A program made the position numbers and the translations under genes. DNA of 64,000 nucleotides, from the NCBI RefSeq assembly GCF_000708885.1, contig NZ_JEOE01000001.1:62001-126000 (forward strand), given 5' to 3'. Positions within the stretch are counted from its first letter, which is position 1, and every line of letters begins with the position of its first letter. Below, in pieces: positions 18,552-26,946 of this stretch. Below the pieces are notes generated by a model. It saw nothing but the letters and a program-made list of their open reading frames with translations, was not told where the DNA came from and did not search any database. This DNA is from Cellulomonas sp. HZM (GTDB lineage: Bacteria; Actinomycetota; Actinomycetes; Actinomycetales; Cellulomonadaceae).

Positions 18552-19393
18552 CCGCACCCGTCGCGCACCGGGCGGCCGTCCTCGGCCACCCGGTGGCGCA
18601 CTCGCTGTCGCCCACGCTGCACCGGGCCGCGTACGCCGCGCTCGGGCTCGACGACTGGTCGTACCAGGCGGTCGACGTCACCGAGGAGCAGCTCGCGTCG
18701 TTCGTCGAGGGGTGCGACGAGTCGTGGGCGGGTCTGTCGCTCACGATGCCGCTCAAGCAGACGGTGATCCCGCTGCTCGACCACGTCGAACCGCTCGCGC
18801 AGGTGGTGGGCGCCGTCAACACGGTGGTGTTCACCGCGGCGGGCCTCGTCGGCGCCAACACCGACGTGCACGGCCTCGTGGCCGCGCTGCGCGAGGGGCT
18901 GGGGGAGCGGCGGCCCTCGTCGGCCGTGGTGCTCGGCGCCGGTGCGACCGCGGCATCGACGCTCGCCGCGCTCGCCGAGCTGGGTGTGGCCTCGCCGCTG
19001 GTGCTGGTCCGGTCACGCGGGCGCGCGGGCGGGCTGCTGCGTGCGGCGCACCGCATGGGTGTCACACCCGAGCTGCGGGGTCTGGCCGAGGCGGCTCACC
19101 TGCTGCCTCGGGCGGACGTGGTCGTCTCGACGCTGCCTCCGCACGCCGCGGACGGGTTGGCTGTGGAACTCGCCGGGAGCACGGCCGCCGTCCTGCTCGA
19201 CGTCGCGTACGACCCCCGTCCGACGGCGCTGCACGCCGCGTGGACCGCTCTGGGCGGGACGGCGGTCGGCGGCGAGCGGATGCTGCTGCACCAGGCGTCG
19301 GAGCAGGTCCGGCTCATGACCGGGCACCCCGGACCGCTCGACGCGATGGACGCGGCCCTCGGCGTGCGCCTCGGCACCCGAATGGGGGGCTGA
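18548..19393 (+). CDS. aroE: shikimate dehydrogenase
   Basis: AroE reduces 3-dehydroshikimate with NADPH. The 281-residue product carries the substrate-binding HSLSPTLH, the catalytic lysine region SLTMPLKQ, VGAVNTVV and ANTD. The nucleotide-binding region is LGAGATAAS, and the C-terminal part is VGGERMLLHQASEQ. Translation is coupled to mltG by an ATGA overlap. It is the last conserved operon gene before the pilus locus begins; the other aro genes of the cluster resume at 32291. Confidence 0.95.
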   Translation: MTAPVAHRAAVLGHPVAHSLSPTLHRAAYAALGLDDWSYQAVDVTEEQLASFVEGCDESWAGLSLTMPLKQTVIPLLDHVEPLAQVVGAVNTVVFTAAGLVGANTDVHGLVAALREGLGERRPSSAVVLGAGATAASTLAALAELGVASPLVLVRSRGRAGGLLRAAHRMGVTPELRGLAEAAHLLPRADVVVSTLPPHAADGLAVELAGSTAAVLLDVAYDPRPTALHAAWTALGGTAVGGERMLLHQASEQVRLMTGHPGPLDAMDAALGVRLGTRMGG

Positions 19394-19476
19394 AACCCCT
19401 CCAGATCGCCCCGTGACCTGCCGATGACCGTGCAGGAGGGTGCATCTGCGCCCTGCGGGCGACGGGAGGGCGTGAC

Positions 19477-21150
19477 GTGAAGCAGCTCGGGGAGATCCTG
19501 CTCGAGGAGGGCCTCGTCACCGAGGGGCAGCTGCTGGCTGCGCTGGACGAGACGCAGTCCACCGGTTCGTCGCTCGGGCGCACCCTCGTCGAGTTCGGCG
19601 TCCTCACCGAGGGGCAGCTGGTCCAGGCGCTCGCCGCGCAGGTGGGCATGCGGTTCGTCGACCTCGACGACTTCCAGGTCGACCGCATGGCGGTCGCACT
19701 CGTGCCGGCCGCGCTGTGCCGTCGGTACACGGTCCTGCCCGTCGCGCTCGAGAACGGGCAGGTGCTGCTCGCGACCGCCGACCCTGGCAACGTCATGGCC
19801 GTCGACGACGTGCGCACCGTGACCGGTCGGGGCGTGATCCCGGTGATCGCGACGTATGACAACGTGCTGCGCGCGATCGACCGGTTCTGCCGCGCGGACG
19901 GCGAGATGGAGGACCTGTCCAACGCGTTCGAGGAGCAGGTCGCCGAGCCCGAGACCGACCTGTCGAAGATCGGCGACGTCGTCGACGACGACGCGCCGAT
20001 CGTCCGCTACGTCAACCTGCTGGTCACGCAGGCGATCACGGACCGCGCGTCCGACATCCACATCGAGCCGACCGAGCACGACCTGCGCGTGCGGTACCGC
20101 ATCGACGGCGTGCTGCACGAGACGCAGCGCTCGCCGAAGAACATCCAGAGCGGCGTCATCAGCCGCGTCAAGATCATGAGCGACATCGACATCGCCGAGC
20201 GGCGCAAGCCGCAGGACGGCCGCATGTCCGTGACGCACAACGGCCGCAAGATCGACCTGCGCGTGGCGACGCTGCCGACGGTGTGGGGCGAGAAGATCGT
20301 CATGCGCATCCTCGACAACTCGACCGCGAGCCTCGACCTGCGCGACCTGTCGTTCCTCGACCACAACTACGAGACGTACCGCGAGTCGTACACCAAGCCC
20401 TACGGGATGATCCTGGTCACGGGCCCGACGGGCTCTGGCAAGTCGACGACGCTCTACGCGACGCTCAACGCGGTCTCGAAGCCGGAGATCAACGTCATCA
20501 CGGTCGAGGACCCGGTCGAGTACCGGCTGCCGGGCATCAACCAGGTCCAGGTCAACCCGAAGGCGGGCCTCACGTTCGCGGGAGCGCTGCGCTCGATCCT
20601 GCGCTCCGACCCGGACGTCGTCCTCCTCGGTGAGATCCGCGACCACGAGACGGCGCAGATCGCGATCGAGGCGGCCCTCACCGGTCACCTCGTGCTCTCG
20701 ACGCTGCACACCAACGACGCACCCTCGGCCGTCACGCGACTGACCGAGATGGGGATCGAGCCGTTCCTCGTGGGATCGGCGCTCGACGCGGTGGTCGCCC
20801 AGCGCCTCGCGCGCAAGCTGTGCGAGAAGTGCAAGGAGCCCTACCGGCCGTCCGAGACGGAGATGCTCGCGGCGCGGTTCCCGTGGGTGCCGGGGGAGGC
20901 GCTGCCGGAGCTGTTCCGCCCCGGCGGCTGCACGGCGTGCTCGCGCACCGGCTACCGCGGTCGCATCGCGCTGCACGAGGTCATGCGCGTCACCGAGGAC
21001 ATCGAGCGCCACGCGGTCGCGCACTCGTCGAGCGCCGAGATCGCGGCGACCGCGGTCAAGCAGGGCATGATCACGCTCCGCGACGACGGCTGGCACAAGG
21101 TCGCGCTCGGGATGACCTCGATCGAGGAGATCCTGCGCGTCGTCGCGTGA
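19477..21150 (+). CDS. pilB: type IV pilus assembly ATPase PilB
   Basis: PilB is the hexameric ATPase that drives pilin polymerisation at the cytoplasmic base of the pilus. The 557-residue protein starts with an MshEN-type domain holding two similar motifs, LGEILLEEGLVTEGQL and LGRTLVEFGVLTEGQL (about residues 4-60). Then comes the secretion-ATPase core with SDIHIEP, Walker A GPTGSGKST (K322), the Asp box, Walker B LLGEIRDHETA, the His box and zinc-binding CEKC and CTAC. GTG at 19477 follows GGGAGGGCGTGAC. MshEN domains in other bacteria bind c-di-GMP; here both motifs lack the leading arginine (Gln or Ser instead). Confidence 0.95.
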   Translation: MKQLGEILLEEGLVTEGQLLAALDETQSTGSSLGRTLVEFGVLTEGQLVQALAAQVGMRFVDLDDFQVDRMAVALVPAALCRRYTVLPVALENGQVLLATADPGNVMAVDDVRTVTGRGVIPVIATYDNVLRAIDRFCRADGEMEDLSNAFEEQVAEPETDLSKIGDVVDDDAPIVRYVNLLVTQAITDRASDIHIEPTEHDLRVRYRIDGVLHETQRSPKNIQSGVISRVKIMSDIDIAERRKPQDGRMSVTHNGRKIDLRVATLPTVWGEKIVMRILDNSTASLDLRDLSFLDHNYETYRESYTKPYGMILVTGPTGSGKSTTLYATLNAVSKPEINVITVEDPVEYRLPGINQVQVNPKAGLTFAGALRSILRSDPDVVLLGEIRDHETAQIAIEAALTGHLVLSTLHTNDAPSAVTRLTEMGIEPFLVGSALDAVVAQRLARKLCEKCKEPYRPSETEMLAARFPWVPGEALPELFRPGGCTACSRTGYRGRIALHEVMRVTEDIERHAVAHSSSAEIAATAVKQGMITLRDDGWHKVALGMTSIEEILRVVA

Positions 21151-21169
21151 GCGGCGCTGTCACTCAAGT

Positions 21170-21229
21170 GGCGGAGTGCATCCGCCGATGAAGGTCCTGG
21201 TGGTCCGTCCGGAATCGGGTTCCGGGCGG
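21170..21229 (+). promoter_or_regulatory. two RNA hairpins between pilB and pilT
   Basis: GGCGGA (21170-21175) pairs with TCCGCC (21181-21186) over a 5-nt loop. A second stem of 10 bp, including one G-U pair, pairs 21205-21214 with 21220-21229 over TCGGG. Both lie in the 107 bp between the genes; neither has a T-tract. They may be processing or translation-control structures. Confidence 0.5.
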
Positions 21230-21265
21230 TTGCGGTACGACGACGTGGAGGCCGACTGTGACTGA
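21188..21265 (+). CDS. possible 25-codon leader ORF before pilT
   Basis: An ATG at 21188 opens a 25-residue frame (MKVLVVRPESG..) ending in a TGA that overlaps the pilT GTG by 8 bp. It starts 1 bp after one hairpin and contains a second. The overlap would couple its translation to pilT. There is no strong Shine-Dalgarno sequence, and it could be chance. Confidence 0.25.
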   Translation: MKVLVVRPESGSGRLRYDDVEADCD

Positions 21266-22913
21266 GTCCTACGACGCTGGGCGGGACGGGACGACCCGTC
21301 CGCTGCCGCCGTACCGTCCTGCGGGGCCGCAGGCCGACTCCGGCGCGCCCGCGCCGATCCCGGGGATCACGACGTACTCGCCGGTGCCGTCGCAGTCGGT
21401 GCACGCGGCGCCGGTCGCGCCGTCGGCACCCGCGGCGCCCGCTCCCGCCCGGTACGCGGCCCCTGCGCCGATGGCACCCGGTGCCTCCACGCTGTTCGTG
21501 CCCGCGCAGGCTCGGCCCACCGAGGTGCACGAGGGCATCGGCCTGCCGATGACCCCGCCTGCGGGTGCGGTCCCGTCGGTGGCGTCGGTCGCGCCCGCGG
21601 TCGCACCGTCGGCGACGACATTCATGCCCGCGCCCGAGCCGGTCGCGATGCCGGCCCCGCCGTCTGCTGCGCCTGCCGCACCGGCGCCCGCATCGACCAT
21701 CCCGCCCGCCGCACCCAAGCCGGTGGCGAAGGGTCCGGGCCGTGACCGCACGCAGCGCTCGGGCGTGGGGCAGGACCGCCAGGAGGGGGACCTCCAGCTC
21801 GACGAGGCACTGTCCGCGATGGTCGACGCCGGGGCGTCCGACCTGCACCTGACGGCCGGGTCGGTCCCCATGATGCGTCTGCAGGGTTCGCTGCGTCCGC
21901 TCGAGGGCTTCGAGTCGATCATGCCGGACGGGCTGCAGCGCACGCTGTACGCGATCCTCACCCAGCGCCAGCGCGAGAAGTTCGAGGAGGAGCTCGAGCT
22001 CGACTTCGCTTACGCGATGCGCGGCAAGGCCCGGTTCCGCGTGAACCTGTACCAGCAGCGCGAGTCGATCGGTGCCGCGTTCCGTGTGATCCCCTACGAG
22101 ATCAAGCCGCTCGAGGCGCTGGGCGTCCCGCCGATCGTCTCGAACTTCGCCGGTCTGCCGCGTGGCCTGGTCCTCGTCACCGGCCCGACGGGTTCCGGCA
22201 AGTCGACGACGCTCGCCGCGATCATCGACCTGGCCAACCGCACGCGTCCCGACCACATCATGACGGTCGAGGACCCGATCGAGTTCCTGCACCGCCACAA
22301 GAAGTCGCTCATCAACCAGCGCGAGGTCGGGCAGGACACGCACTCGTTCGCGAACGCGCTCAAGCACGTGCTGCGTCAGGACCCCGACATCATCCTCGTC
22401 GGTGAGATGCGTGACCTCGAGACCATCTCGGTCGCCCTGACCGCAGCCGAGACGGGTCACCTCGTGTTCGCGACCCTGCACACGCAGGACGCCGCGCAGA
22501 CGATCGACCGTGTCATCGACGTGTTCCCCGCGGAGCAGCAGGGGCAGGTGCGCACGCAGCTCGCCTCGGCGATCCAGGGCGTCGTCTGCCAGACGCTGTG
22601 CAAGAAGGCGAACGGTACGGGCCGTGCGGTCGCGACCGAGGTCATGGTCGCGACGCCCGGCATCCGCAACCTCATCCGTGAGGGCAAGACGCACCAGATC
22701 TACTCGGCGATGCAGGCCGGTGCCGAGCACGGCATGTTCACGATGGACCAGCACCTGGCGGAGCTCGTGAAGAAGGGCGCCATCACGTACGAGGTCGGCG
22801 TCGAGAAGTGCCACCACATCGACGACTTCAACAAGCTCGTCGGCCGCACCGCCCGCACCAACCAGGGCGCGAACTCCATGGGCAGCTACGCACAGGCGGG
22901 GACCCAGTACTGA
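21258..22913 (+). CDS. pilT: type IV pilus retraction ATPase PilT with long N-terminal extension
   Basis: PilT powers pilus retraction. The last 375 residues, from about 177, are a complete PilT: ASDLHLTAG, Walker A GPTGSGKST (K315), Walker B region ILVGEMRDLET, and the His box FATLHTQDAAQTIDR with the PilT-type AIQGVVCQTLC. The first 176 residues are an extension rich in Pro, Ala and Val, probably disordered, that standard PilT lacks. The GTG start is preceded by GTGGAGG. Its stop overlaps pilC by one base (TGATG). Which partner the extension binds cannot be seen from sequence. Confidence 0.93.
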   Translation: MTESYDAGRDGTTRPLPPYRPAGPQADSGAPAPIPGITTYSPVPSQSVHAAPVAPSAPAAPAPARYAAPAPMAPGASTLFVPAQARPTEVHEGIGLPMTPPAGAVPSVASVAPAVAPSATTFMPAPEPVAMPAPPSAAPAAPAPASTIPPAAPKPVAKGPGRDRTQRSGVGQDRQEGDLQLDEALSAMVDAGASDLHLTAGSVPMMRLQGSLRPLEGFESIMPDGLQRTLYAILTQRQREKFEEELELDFAYAMRGKARFRVNLYQQRESIGAAFRVIPYEIKPLEALGVPPIVSNFAGLPRGLVLVTGPTGSGKSTTLAAIIDLANRTRPDHIMTVEDPIEFLHRHKKSLINQREVGQDTHSFANALKHVLRQDPDIILVGEMRDLETISVALTAAETGHLVFATLHTQDAAQTIDRVIDVFPAEQQGQVRTQLASAIQGVVCQTLCKKANGTGRAVATEVMVATPGIRNLIREGKTHQIYSAMQAGAEHGMFTMDQHLAELVKKGAITYEVGVEKCHHIDDFNKLVGRTARTNQGANSMGSYAQAGTQY

Positions 22914-24139
22914 TGGCGATCATGCGCACGTTCGAGTACCAGCTCTCGGACAAGAACGGGAAGATCGTCAAGGGGCGCATCGACGCCCAGAACGAGGCAG
23001 CGGTCGCCAACCGGCTCAAGTCGATGGGCATGGCCCCGCTCGCGATCACCGAGGTGGTCAGCGGCGGCCTGCAGACCGAGATCAAGATCCCGGGCTTCTC
23101 CGACCACGTGTCGATGAAGGACCTCGCGGTCATGGCGCGTCAGATGGCGACGATGATCTCGGCCGGGCTCTCGCTCCTGCGGACGCTGACCATCCTCGCC
23201 GAGCAGACCGAGAGCAAGCCGCTCGCCAAGGTGCTCGCGCAGACCCGCAACGACGTCGAGCAGGGCGGGTCGCTGTCCGAGTCCCTGGGGCGGCACAAGG
23301 AGATCTTCCCGCCGCTGATGATCAACATGATCAAGGCCGGAGAGGTCGGCGGGTTCCTCGAGGACGCCCTGCTGTCGGTGGCCGAGAACTACGAGGCCGA
23401 GGTCAAGCTCCGCGCGCAGATCAAGTCGGCGATGACGTATCCCGTGATGGTGTTCATCATGGCGATCCTCGCGGTGGTCGGCATGCTGCTGTTCATCGTG
23501 CCGGTGTTCAAGAAGATGTTTGAGGACCTGGGCGGGTCGCTGCCGGCGCCCACGCAGTTCCTGGTGTTCCTGTCCGGGATCATGAAGGTCGCCGCGCCGA
23601 TCCTGCTCGTCGCGGTGATCGCGTTCTCGATCTGGTGGCGCCGGCACAAGAACGACGAGGCGGTCCGCAAGACCGTCCAGCCGTTGATGCTGCGGCTGCC
23701 GATCTTCGGACCGCTGTTCCAGAAGGTCGCGATCGCGCGTTTCACGCGCAACTTCGGGACGATGATGGGCTCGGGCGTCCCTATCCTCCAGGCCCTCGAG
23801 ATCGTCGGTGAGACGAGCGGCAACTACGTCATCGAGGTCGCCGTCAAGGACGTGCAGGAGAGCGTGCGAACCGGCAAGTCGCTGGCCGGGCCCCTGGCAG
23901 AGCATCACGTGTTCCCACCGATGGTCGTCCAGATGGTCGCCACGGGTGAGGACTCGGGCTCCTTGGAGACGATGCTGTCCAAGATCTCGGAGTTCTACGA
24001 CGAGGAGGTCTCGGCCACCACGGCCCAGCTCACGTCGCTCATCGAGCCGCTCATGATCGCCGTCCTCGGCGTGATCATCGGTGGCATGATCGTCGCGCTC
24101 TACATGCCGATCTTCTCGATCTTCTCGCTGGTGAAGTGA
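22913..24139 (+). CDS. pilC: type IV pilus inner-membrane platform protein PilC
   Basis: PilC is the membrane platform on which PilB and PilT act. The 408-residue protein has the two duplicated GspF/PilC cytoplasmic domains (RQMATMISAGLSLLRTL, then TRNFGTMMGSGVPILQALEIV) and three transmembrane helices near residues 173-197, 228-243 and 376-405. The N-terminal YQLSDKNGKIVKGRIDA is typical. ATG at 22913 shares a base with the pilT stop, so translation is coupled. A GC-rich hairpin follows 32 bp after the stop, before pilA. Confidence 0.95.
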   Translation: MAIMRTFEYQLSDKNGKIVKGRIDAQNEAAVANRLKSMGMAPLAITEVVSGGLQTEIKIPGFSDHVSMKDLAVMARQMATMISAGLSLLRTLTILAEQTESKPLAKVLAQTRNDVEQGGSLSESLGRHKEIFPPLMINMIKAGEVGGFLEDALLSVAENYEAEVKLRAQIKSAMTYPVMVFIMAILAVVGMLLFIVPVFKKMFEDLGGSLPAPTQFLVFLSGIMKVAAPILLVAVIAFSIWWRRHKNDEAVRKTVQPLMLRLPIFGPLFQKVAIARFTRNFGTMMGSGVPILQALEIVGETSGNYVIEVAVKDVQESVRTGKSLAGPLAEHHVFPPMVVQMVATGEDSGSLETMLSKISEFYDEEVSATTAQLTSLIEPLMIAVLGVIIGGMIVALYMPIFSIFSLVK

Positions 24140-24170
24140 CGGTTCCCGGATCCGCCGAGGTTCACCCGAA

Positions 24171-24257
24171 CGGCGCATCAAGCGCCGTGCAGCGGCTCCC
24201 GATGACCCAGGTGTAGTGCTCGCCGGCCTCGAAACCGGCTCCTGAAACCCACTGGTC
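24171..24257 (+). promoter_or_regulatory. structured intergenic region before pilA
   Basis: The 140 bp between pilC and pilA hold a 6-bp hairpin CGGCGC/GCGCCG (24171-24187) that could slow transcription after pilC. Downstream a 5-bp hairpin GCCGG/CCGGC (24222-24239) is enclosed by an outer stem pairing GACC-AG (24204-24210) with CTGGTC (24252-24257). The segment near 24253-24275 is unusually AT-rich for this genome. It could be the pilA leader; it does not match the c-di-GMP riboswitch consensus that I know. Confidence 0.4.
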
Positions 24258-24279
24258 TTGCAATTGGAAGAGGTTCGAC

Positions 24280-24714
24280 ATGATCACTCGCATCCAGGCC
24301 ACGATGGACAAGCGCGCTCGTGGTGAGAAGGGCTTCACCCTCATCGAGCTCCTCGTCGTCGTCATCATCATCGGCATCCTCGCCGCGATCGCGATCCCGG
24401 CGTTCCTGAAGCAGCGCGAGAAGGCGTGGGTCTCGCAGGTCACCTCCGACCTGAAGAACGCGTCGACGGCGGCCGAGGCGTTCGCGACGTCGCACGACGG
24501 TCTCTACACCGGCATGACGACGGGCACCGCGGTGACCGACAAGGACAACGACGACACGCTGGTCGGCAACGGCTACAACCCGACCGAGGGTGTCTCGGTC
24601 GCGGTCGTCGTCGGCGACGGCGGCAAGTCGTACGAGCTCGAGGGTAAGAGCGACAAGCTCGACGGCCGCAGCTGGACGTACGACAGCACGACCGGCACGA
24701 CCACCGAGGACTGA
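24280..24714 (+). CDS. pilA: type IV major pilin PilA
   Basis: This 144-residue prepilin has a short basic leader, the prepilin peptidase site KG/FTLIELL (cleavage after G18, with the key Glu five residues into the mature protein at E23) and a long hydrophobic assembly helix ending near IPAFLKQREKA. The mature globular part is only about 90 residues, Thr/Gly/Asp-rich and without cysteines. A strong GGAAGAGG ribosome site, its own structured leader and a strong terminator mark it as the highly expressed major subunit. Confidence 0.95.
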   Translation: MITRIQATMDKRARGEKGFTLIELLVVVIIIGILAAIAIPAFLKQREKAWVSQVTSDLKNASTAAEAFATSHDGLYTGMTTGTAVTDKDNDDTLVGNGYNPTEGVSVAVVVGDGGKSYELEGKSDKLDGRSWTYDSTTGTTTED

Positions 24715-24728
24715 TCTCGGTCCGATGA

Positions 24729-24767
24729 CAGGCATGCGGGGCGCTGACGAAGCGCCCCGCATGCCTG
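24729..24767 (+). terminator. pilA terminator hairpin
   Basis: A perfect 17-bp stem with a GACGA loop starts 15 bp after the pilA stop (arms 24729-24745 and 24751-24767). No T-tract follows. It would separate abundant pilA mRNA from the minor-pilin genes. Confidence 0.85.
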
Positions 24768-24822
24768 CGTCAGTACCCGGACGCCTGCGGGCCTCCACCG
24801 ACGAGAGCGACAGGAGCACGGC

Positions 24823-26214
24823 ATGCGCATCGCATCGGTGCTGGAGCGGCGCCGCAGCGACGAAGGCGTCACCCTCGTCGAGGTCGTCGTCGCGATGTTC
24901 ATCTTCGCCCTCGTCTCGACGGGCATCATCTACGGTCTGATCTCCGTCAAGATCCTCACGCGGGACTCTCGCGCGCGCCAGGTCGCGACGAACCTTGCCG
25001 CCGGTGAGATCGACCTCGTGCGCGACACGAGCGACCTCTTCACGCTCCTGGACCGCGATCGCGACGTCTCGCTCAACGGCGACACGTACCACCTGCACCG
25101 GGCGACGCAGTGGGTCACGGACCCGAACCAGGACCTCAGCTGCGGTGCCGGCAGCACGACGTCGCTGCGTTACAAGCGCGTCAACGTCACCGTCACGTGG
25201 GACGGCATGCGTCAGGGCGCCCAGGCAGTACGAGCCGACACCCTCGTCCAGCCCGCGCAGAAGATCAACGATCCGTCCAAGGGCACGATCATCGTGTCGG
25301 TCATGGGCTACGACGGCACGGGCCGCGGTGGTGTGTCGGTCTCGGCCGCTCCGTCCAGCCCGCCCAACGGCGCCCTCGCCCTCGCTGCGGCGCCGTCCCC
25401 GACGGATGCGCAGGGCTGCAGCTACATCCTCAAAGTCATGCCCGGGAACTACGACGTGACCATCGGCAAGGCGAGCTACCTCGACCCCGCCCAGAGCGCG
25501 TCGTCGACCCGAACCGTCGGCGTGAGCGCCGGCCAGGCGGTCGCCGTGCAGTTCGAGTACGACCAGAAGGCGACGTTCAACGCGCAGTACGCCGCGAACT
25601 ACACGCCCGCCGGCTCTGAGACGCTCCGGGTGCCCGACCAGCCGACCACGACGTTCACGAACACGTACGGCACGTTCGTCTCGACGCCGTCGAGCTCGGC
25701 GCTGCTGACGCGGGCGATCGACCGGTATCCGTTCGCGAGCGGATACGACGTCTTCGCAGGAGCGTGCGCGAGCTCCGACCCCGTCGCGTGGCCGTCGACC
25801 ACCTCCGGTGGGTTCACGTGGACGGGCGAGCGGCAGCCCGCCGTCGCCGCCGTGCCCGGAGGCTCCGTCGCGACGCCCGTGAACCTCGGGATCGTCAAGC
25901 TCTCGCTCGGCTCGATCGGCACAGGCCGCTACCTCAAGGCGGTGTCGACGACGCCGCCGGGTGGGTCCGACGACCCGGGCTGCTCGTCGACCACCACGTA
26001 CACGTTCGGAGCCGCGCAGCTCCCGAGCAATGGCAACGTCACGATCGCGCTGCCGTACGGGTCCTGGCTGCTCTACTACGGCACCGGCTCGGCGTCCTCC
26101 GGATGGACCACCGCCGTGGCGACCGCCAAGATGTCGATCCCCGACCCGACGACCACCTTGTCCAAGGTGCGCTCCGGGAACGTGGTCACGTTCGACCCGA
26201 GGAGCCACTCGTGA
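24823..26214 (+). CDS. large minor prepilin with C-terminal beta domains
   Basis: The product is 463 residues. It has a class III signal (DEG/VTLVEVVVAMFIFALV, cleavage after G15, Glu at mature position 5), so it can enter the pilus. After a PilV-like region there is a segment at about 145-250 with the pattern of a carboxypeptidase-regulatory or Cna-B-like beta sandwich (TIIVSVMGYDGTGRGGVSVSA.. YILKVMPGNYDVTIGK), then a second Ser/Thr-rich beta region. Ordinary minor pilins are 150-250 residues, so this looks like a tip adhesin; that role is inferred. It overlaps the next prepilin gene (GTGA). Confidence 0.85.
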   Translation: MRIASVLERRRSDEGVTLVEVVVAMFIFALVSTGIIYGLISVKILTRDSRARQVATNLAAGEIDLVRDTSDLFTLLDRDRDVSLNGDTYHLHRATQWVTDPNQDLSCGAGSTTSLRYKRVNVTVTWDGMRQGAQAVRADTLVQPAQKINDPSKGTIIVSVMGYDGTGRGGVSVSAAPSSPPNGALALAAAPSPTDAQGCSYILKVMPGNYDVTIGKASYLDPAQSASSTRTVGVSAGQAVAVQFEYDQKATFNAQYAANYTPAGSETLRVPDQPTTTFTNTYGTFVSTPSSSALLTRAIDRYPFASGYDVFAGACASSDPVAWPSTTSGGFTWTGERQPAVAAVPGGSVATPVNLGIVKLSLGSIGTGRYLKAVSTTPPGGSDDPGCSSTTTYTFGAAQLPSNGNVTIALPYGSWLLYYGTGSASSGWTTAVATAKMSIPDPTTTLSKVRSGNVVTFDPRSHS

Positions 26215-26945
26215 CCCGCGCGTTCGGCCGTATGCGCCGCACCGAACGGGGTTACACGCTCGCCGAGCTGCTCGTCACCGTGGTGCTCCTGTCCGCGCTC
26301 ATGCTCATGGTCGTGCAGCTCACGATCACGATCAGCCGCAACTTCACGAAGGATCAGGCCGCATCGGACAACACTCGCATCGCGTCGGTGGGCATGAACG
26401 AGGTGACCCGCGTGATTCGCTCGGGAACCGAGATCCGCGTCGCGAACCAGGCTCTCAACGACCCGGTCTTCCTCGCTGCCACGTCCGAGTCGGTCACGCT
26501 GCGCGCCTACCTCGATACCAACGCGGCGAGCCCTGCGCCGATCGTCGTGCGCTTCGAGGTCACGCCGCAGCGCACGCTCGTCGAGAAGCGCTGGGCAGCG
26601 AAGGCCGGGACCTCGCCCTACTGGACCTTCGTGAACCTGCCGGCGGCGCCGTTCCAGACGTCGAACTCGTTCTGGACGAAGGCGTCGTACCAGCGTCTGA
26701 TCGCTTCCAAGATCACGCCCTACGTCAAGACGGGTGACCCGAAGCTCTTCCGGTACTACACCAAGGACAACGTCGAGGTCGTCCCGCCGACGACCGGGAC
26801 GCTCACGGTCGACCAGCTGCGTTCGATCGCGAGCGTCACGGTCACGCTCTCCGTGCAGTCGGACCTGACAGCACGTGCACAACCGACCGTGATCCAGAAC
26901 ATGGTCGGCATCCCGAACCTCGGCTACTCCCGGATTGGTGCATGA
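26211..26945 (+). CDS. minor prepilin (PilW-like)
   Basis: This 244-residue protein has a class III signal RTERG/YTLAELLVTVVLLSALMLMVVQL (cleavage after G14, Glu at mature position 5). The rest is a globular domain of about 190 residues with no cysteines. GTG at 26211 overlaps the preceding stop, and GAGGAG lies upstream. Size and position between a PilV-like and a PilX-like gene fit a PilW-like minor pilin of the tip complex. Confidence 0.85.
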   Translation: MTRAFGRMRRTERGYTLAELLVTVVLLSALMLMVVQLTITISRNFTKDQAASDNTRIASVGMNEVTRVIRSGTEIRVANQALNDPVFLAATSESVTLRAYLDTNAASPAPIVVRFEVTPQRTLVEKRWAAKAGTSPYWTFVNLPAAPFQTSNSFWTKASYQRLIASKITPYVKTGDPKLFRYYTKDNVEVVPPTTGTLTVDQLRSIASVTVTLSVQSDLTARAQPTVIQNMVGIPNLGYSRIGA

Positions 26946-26946
26946 C

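Noticed and set aside
24171..24257. c-di-GMP riboswitch before pilA
   Set aside because: The GAAA-containing loop and nested stems looked suggestive, but the conserved core of class I or II c-di-GMP riboswitches is not present.
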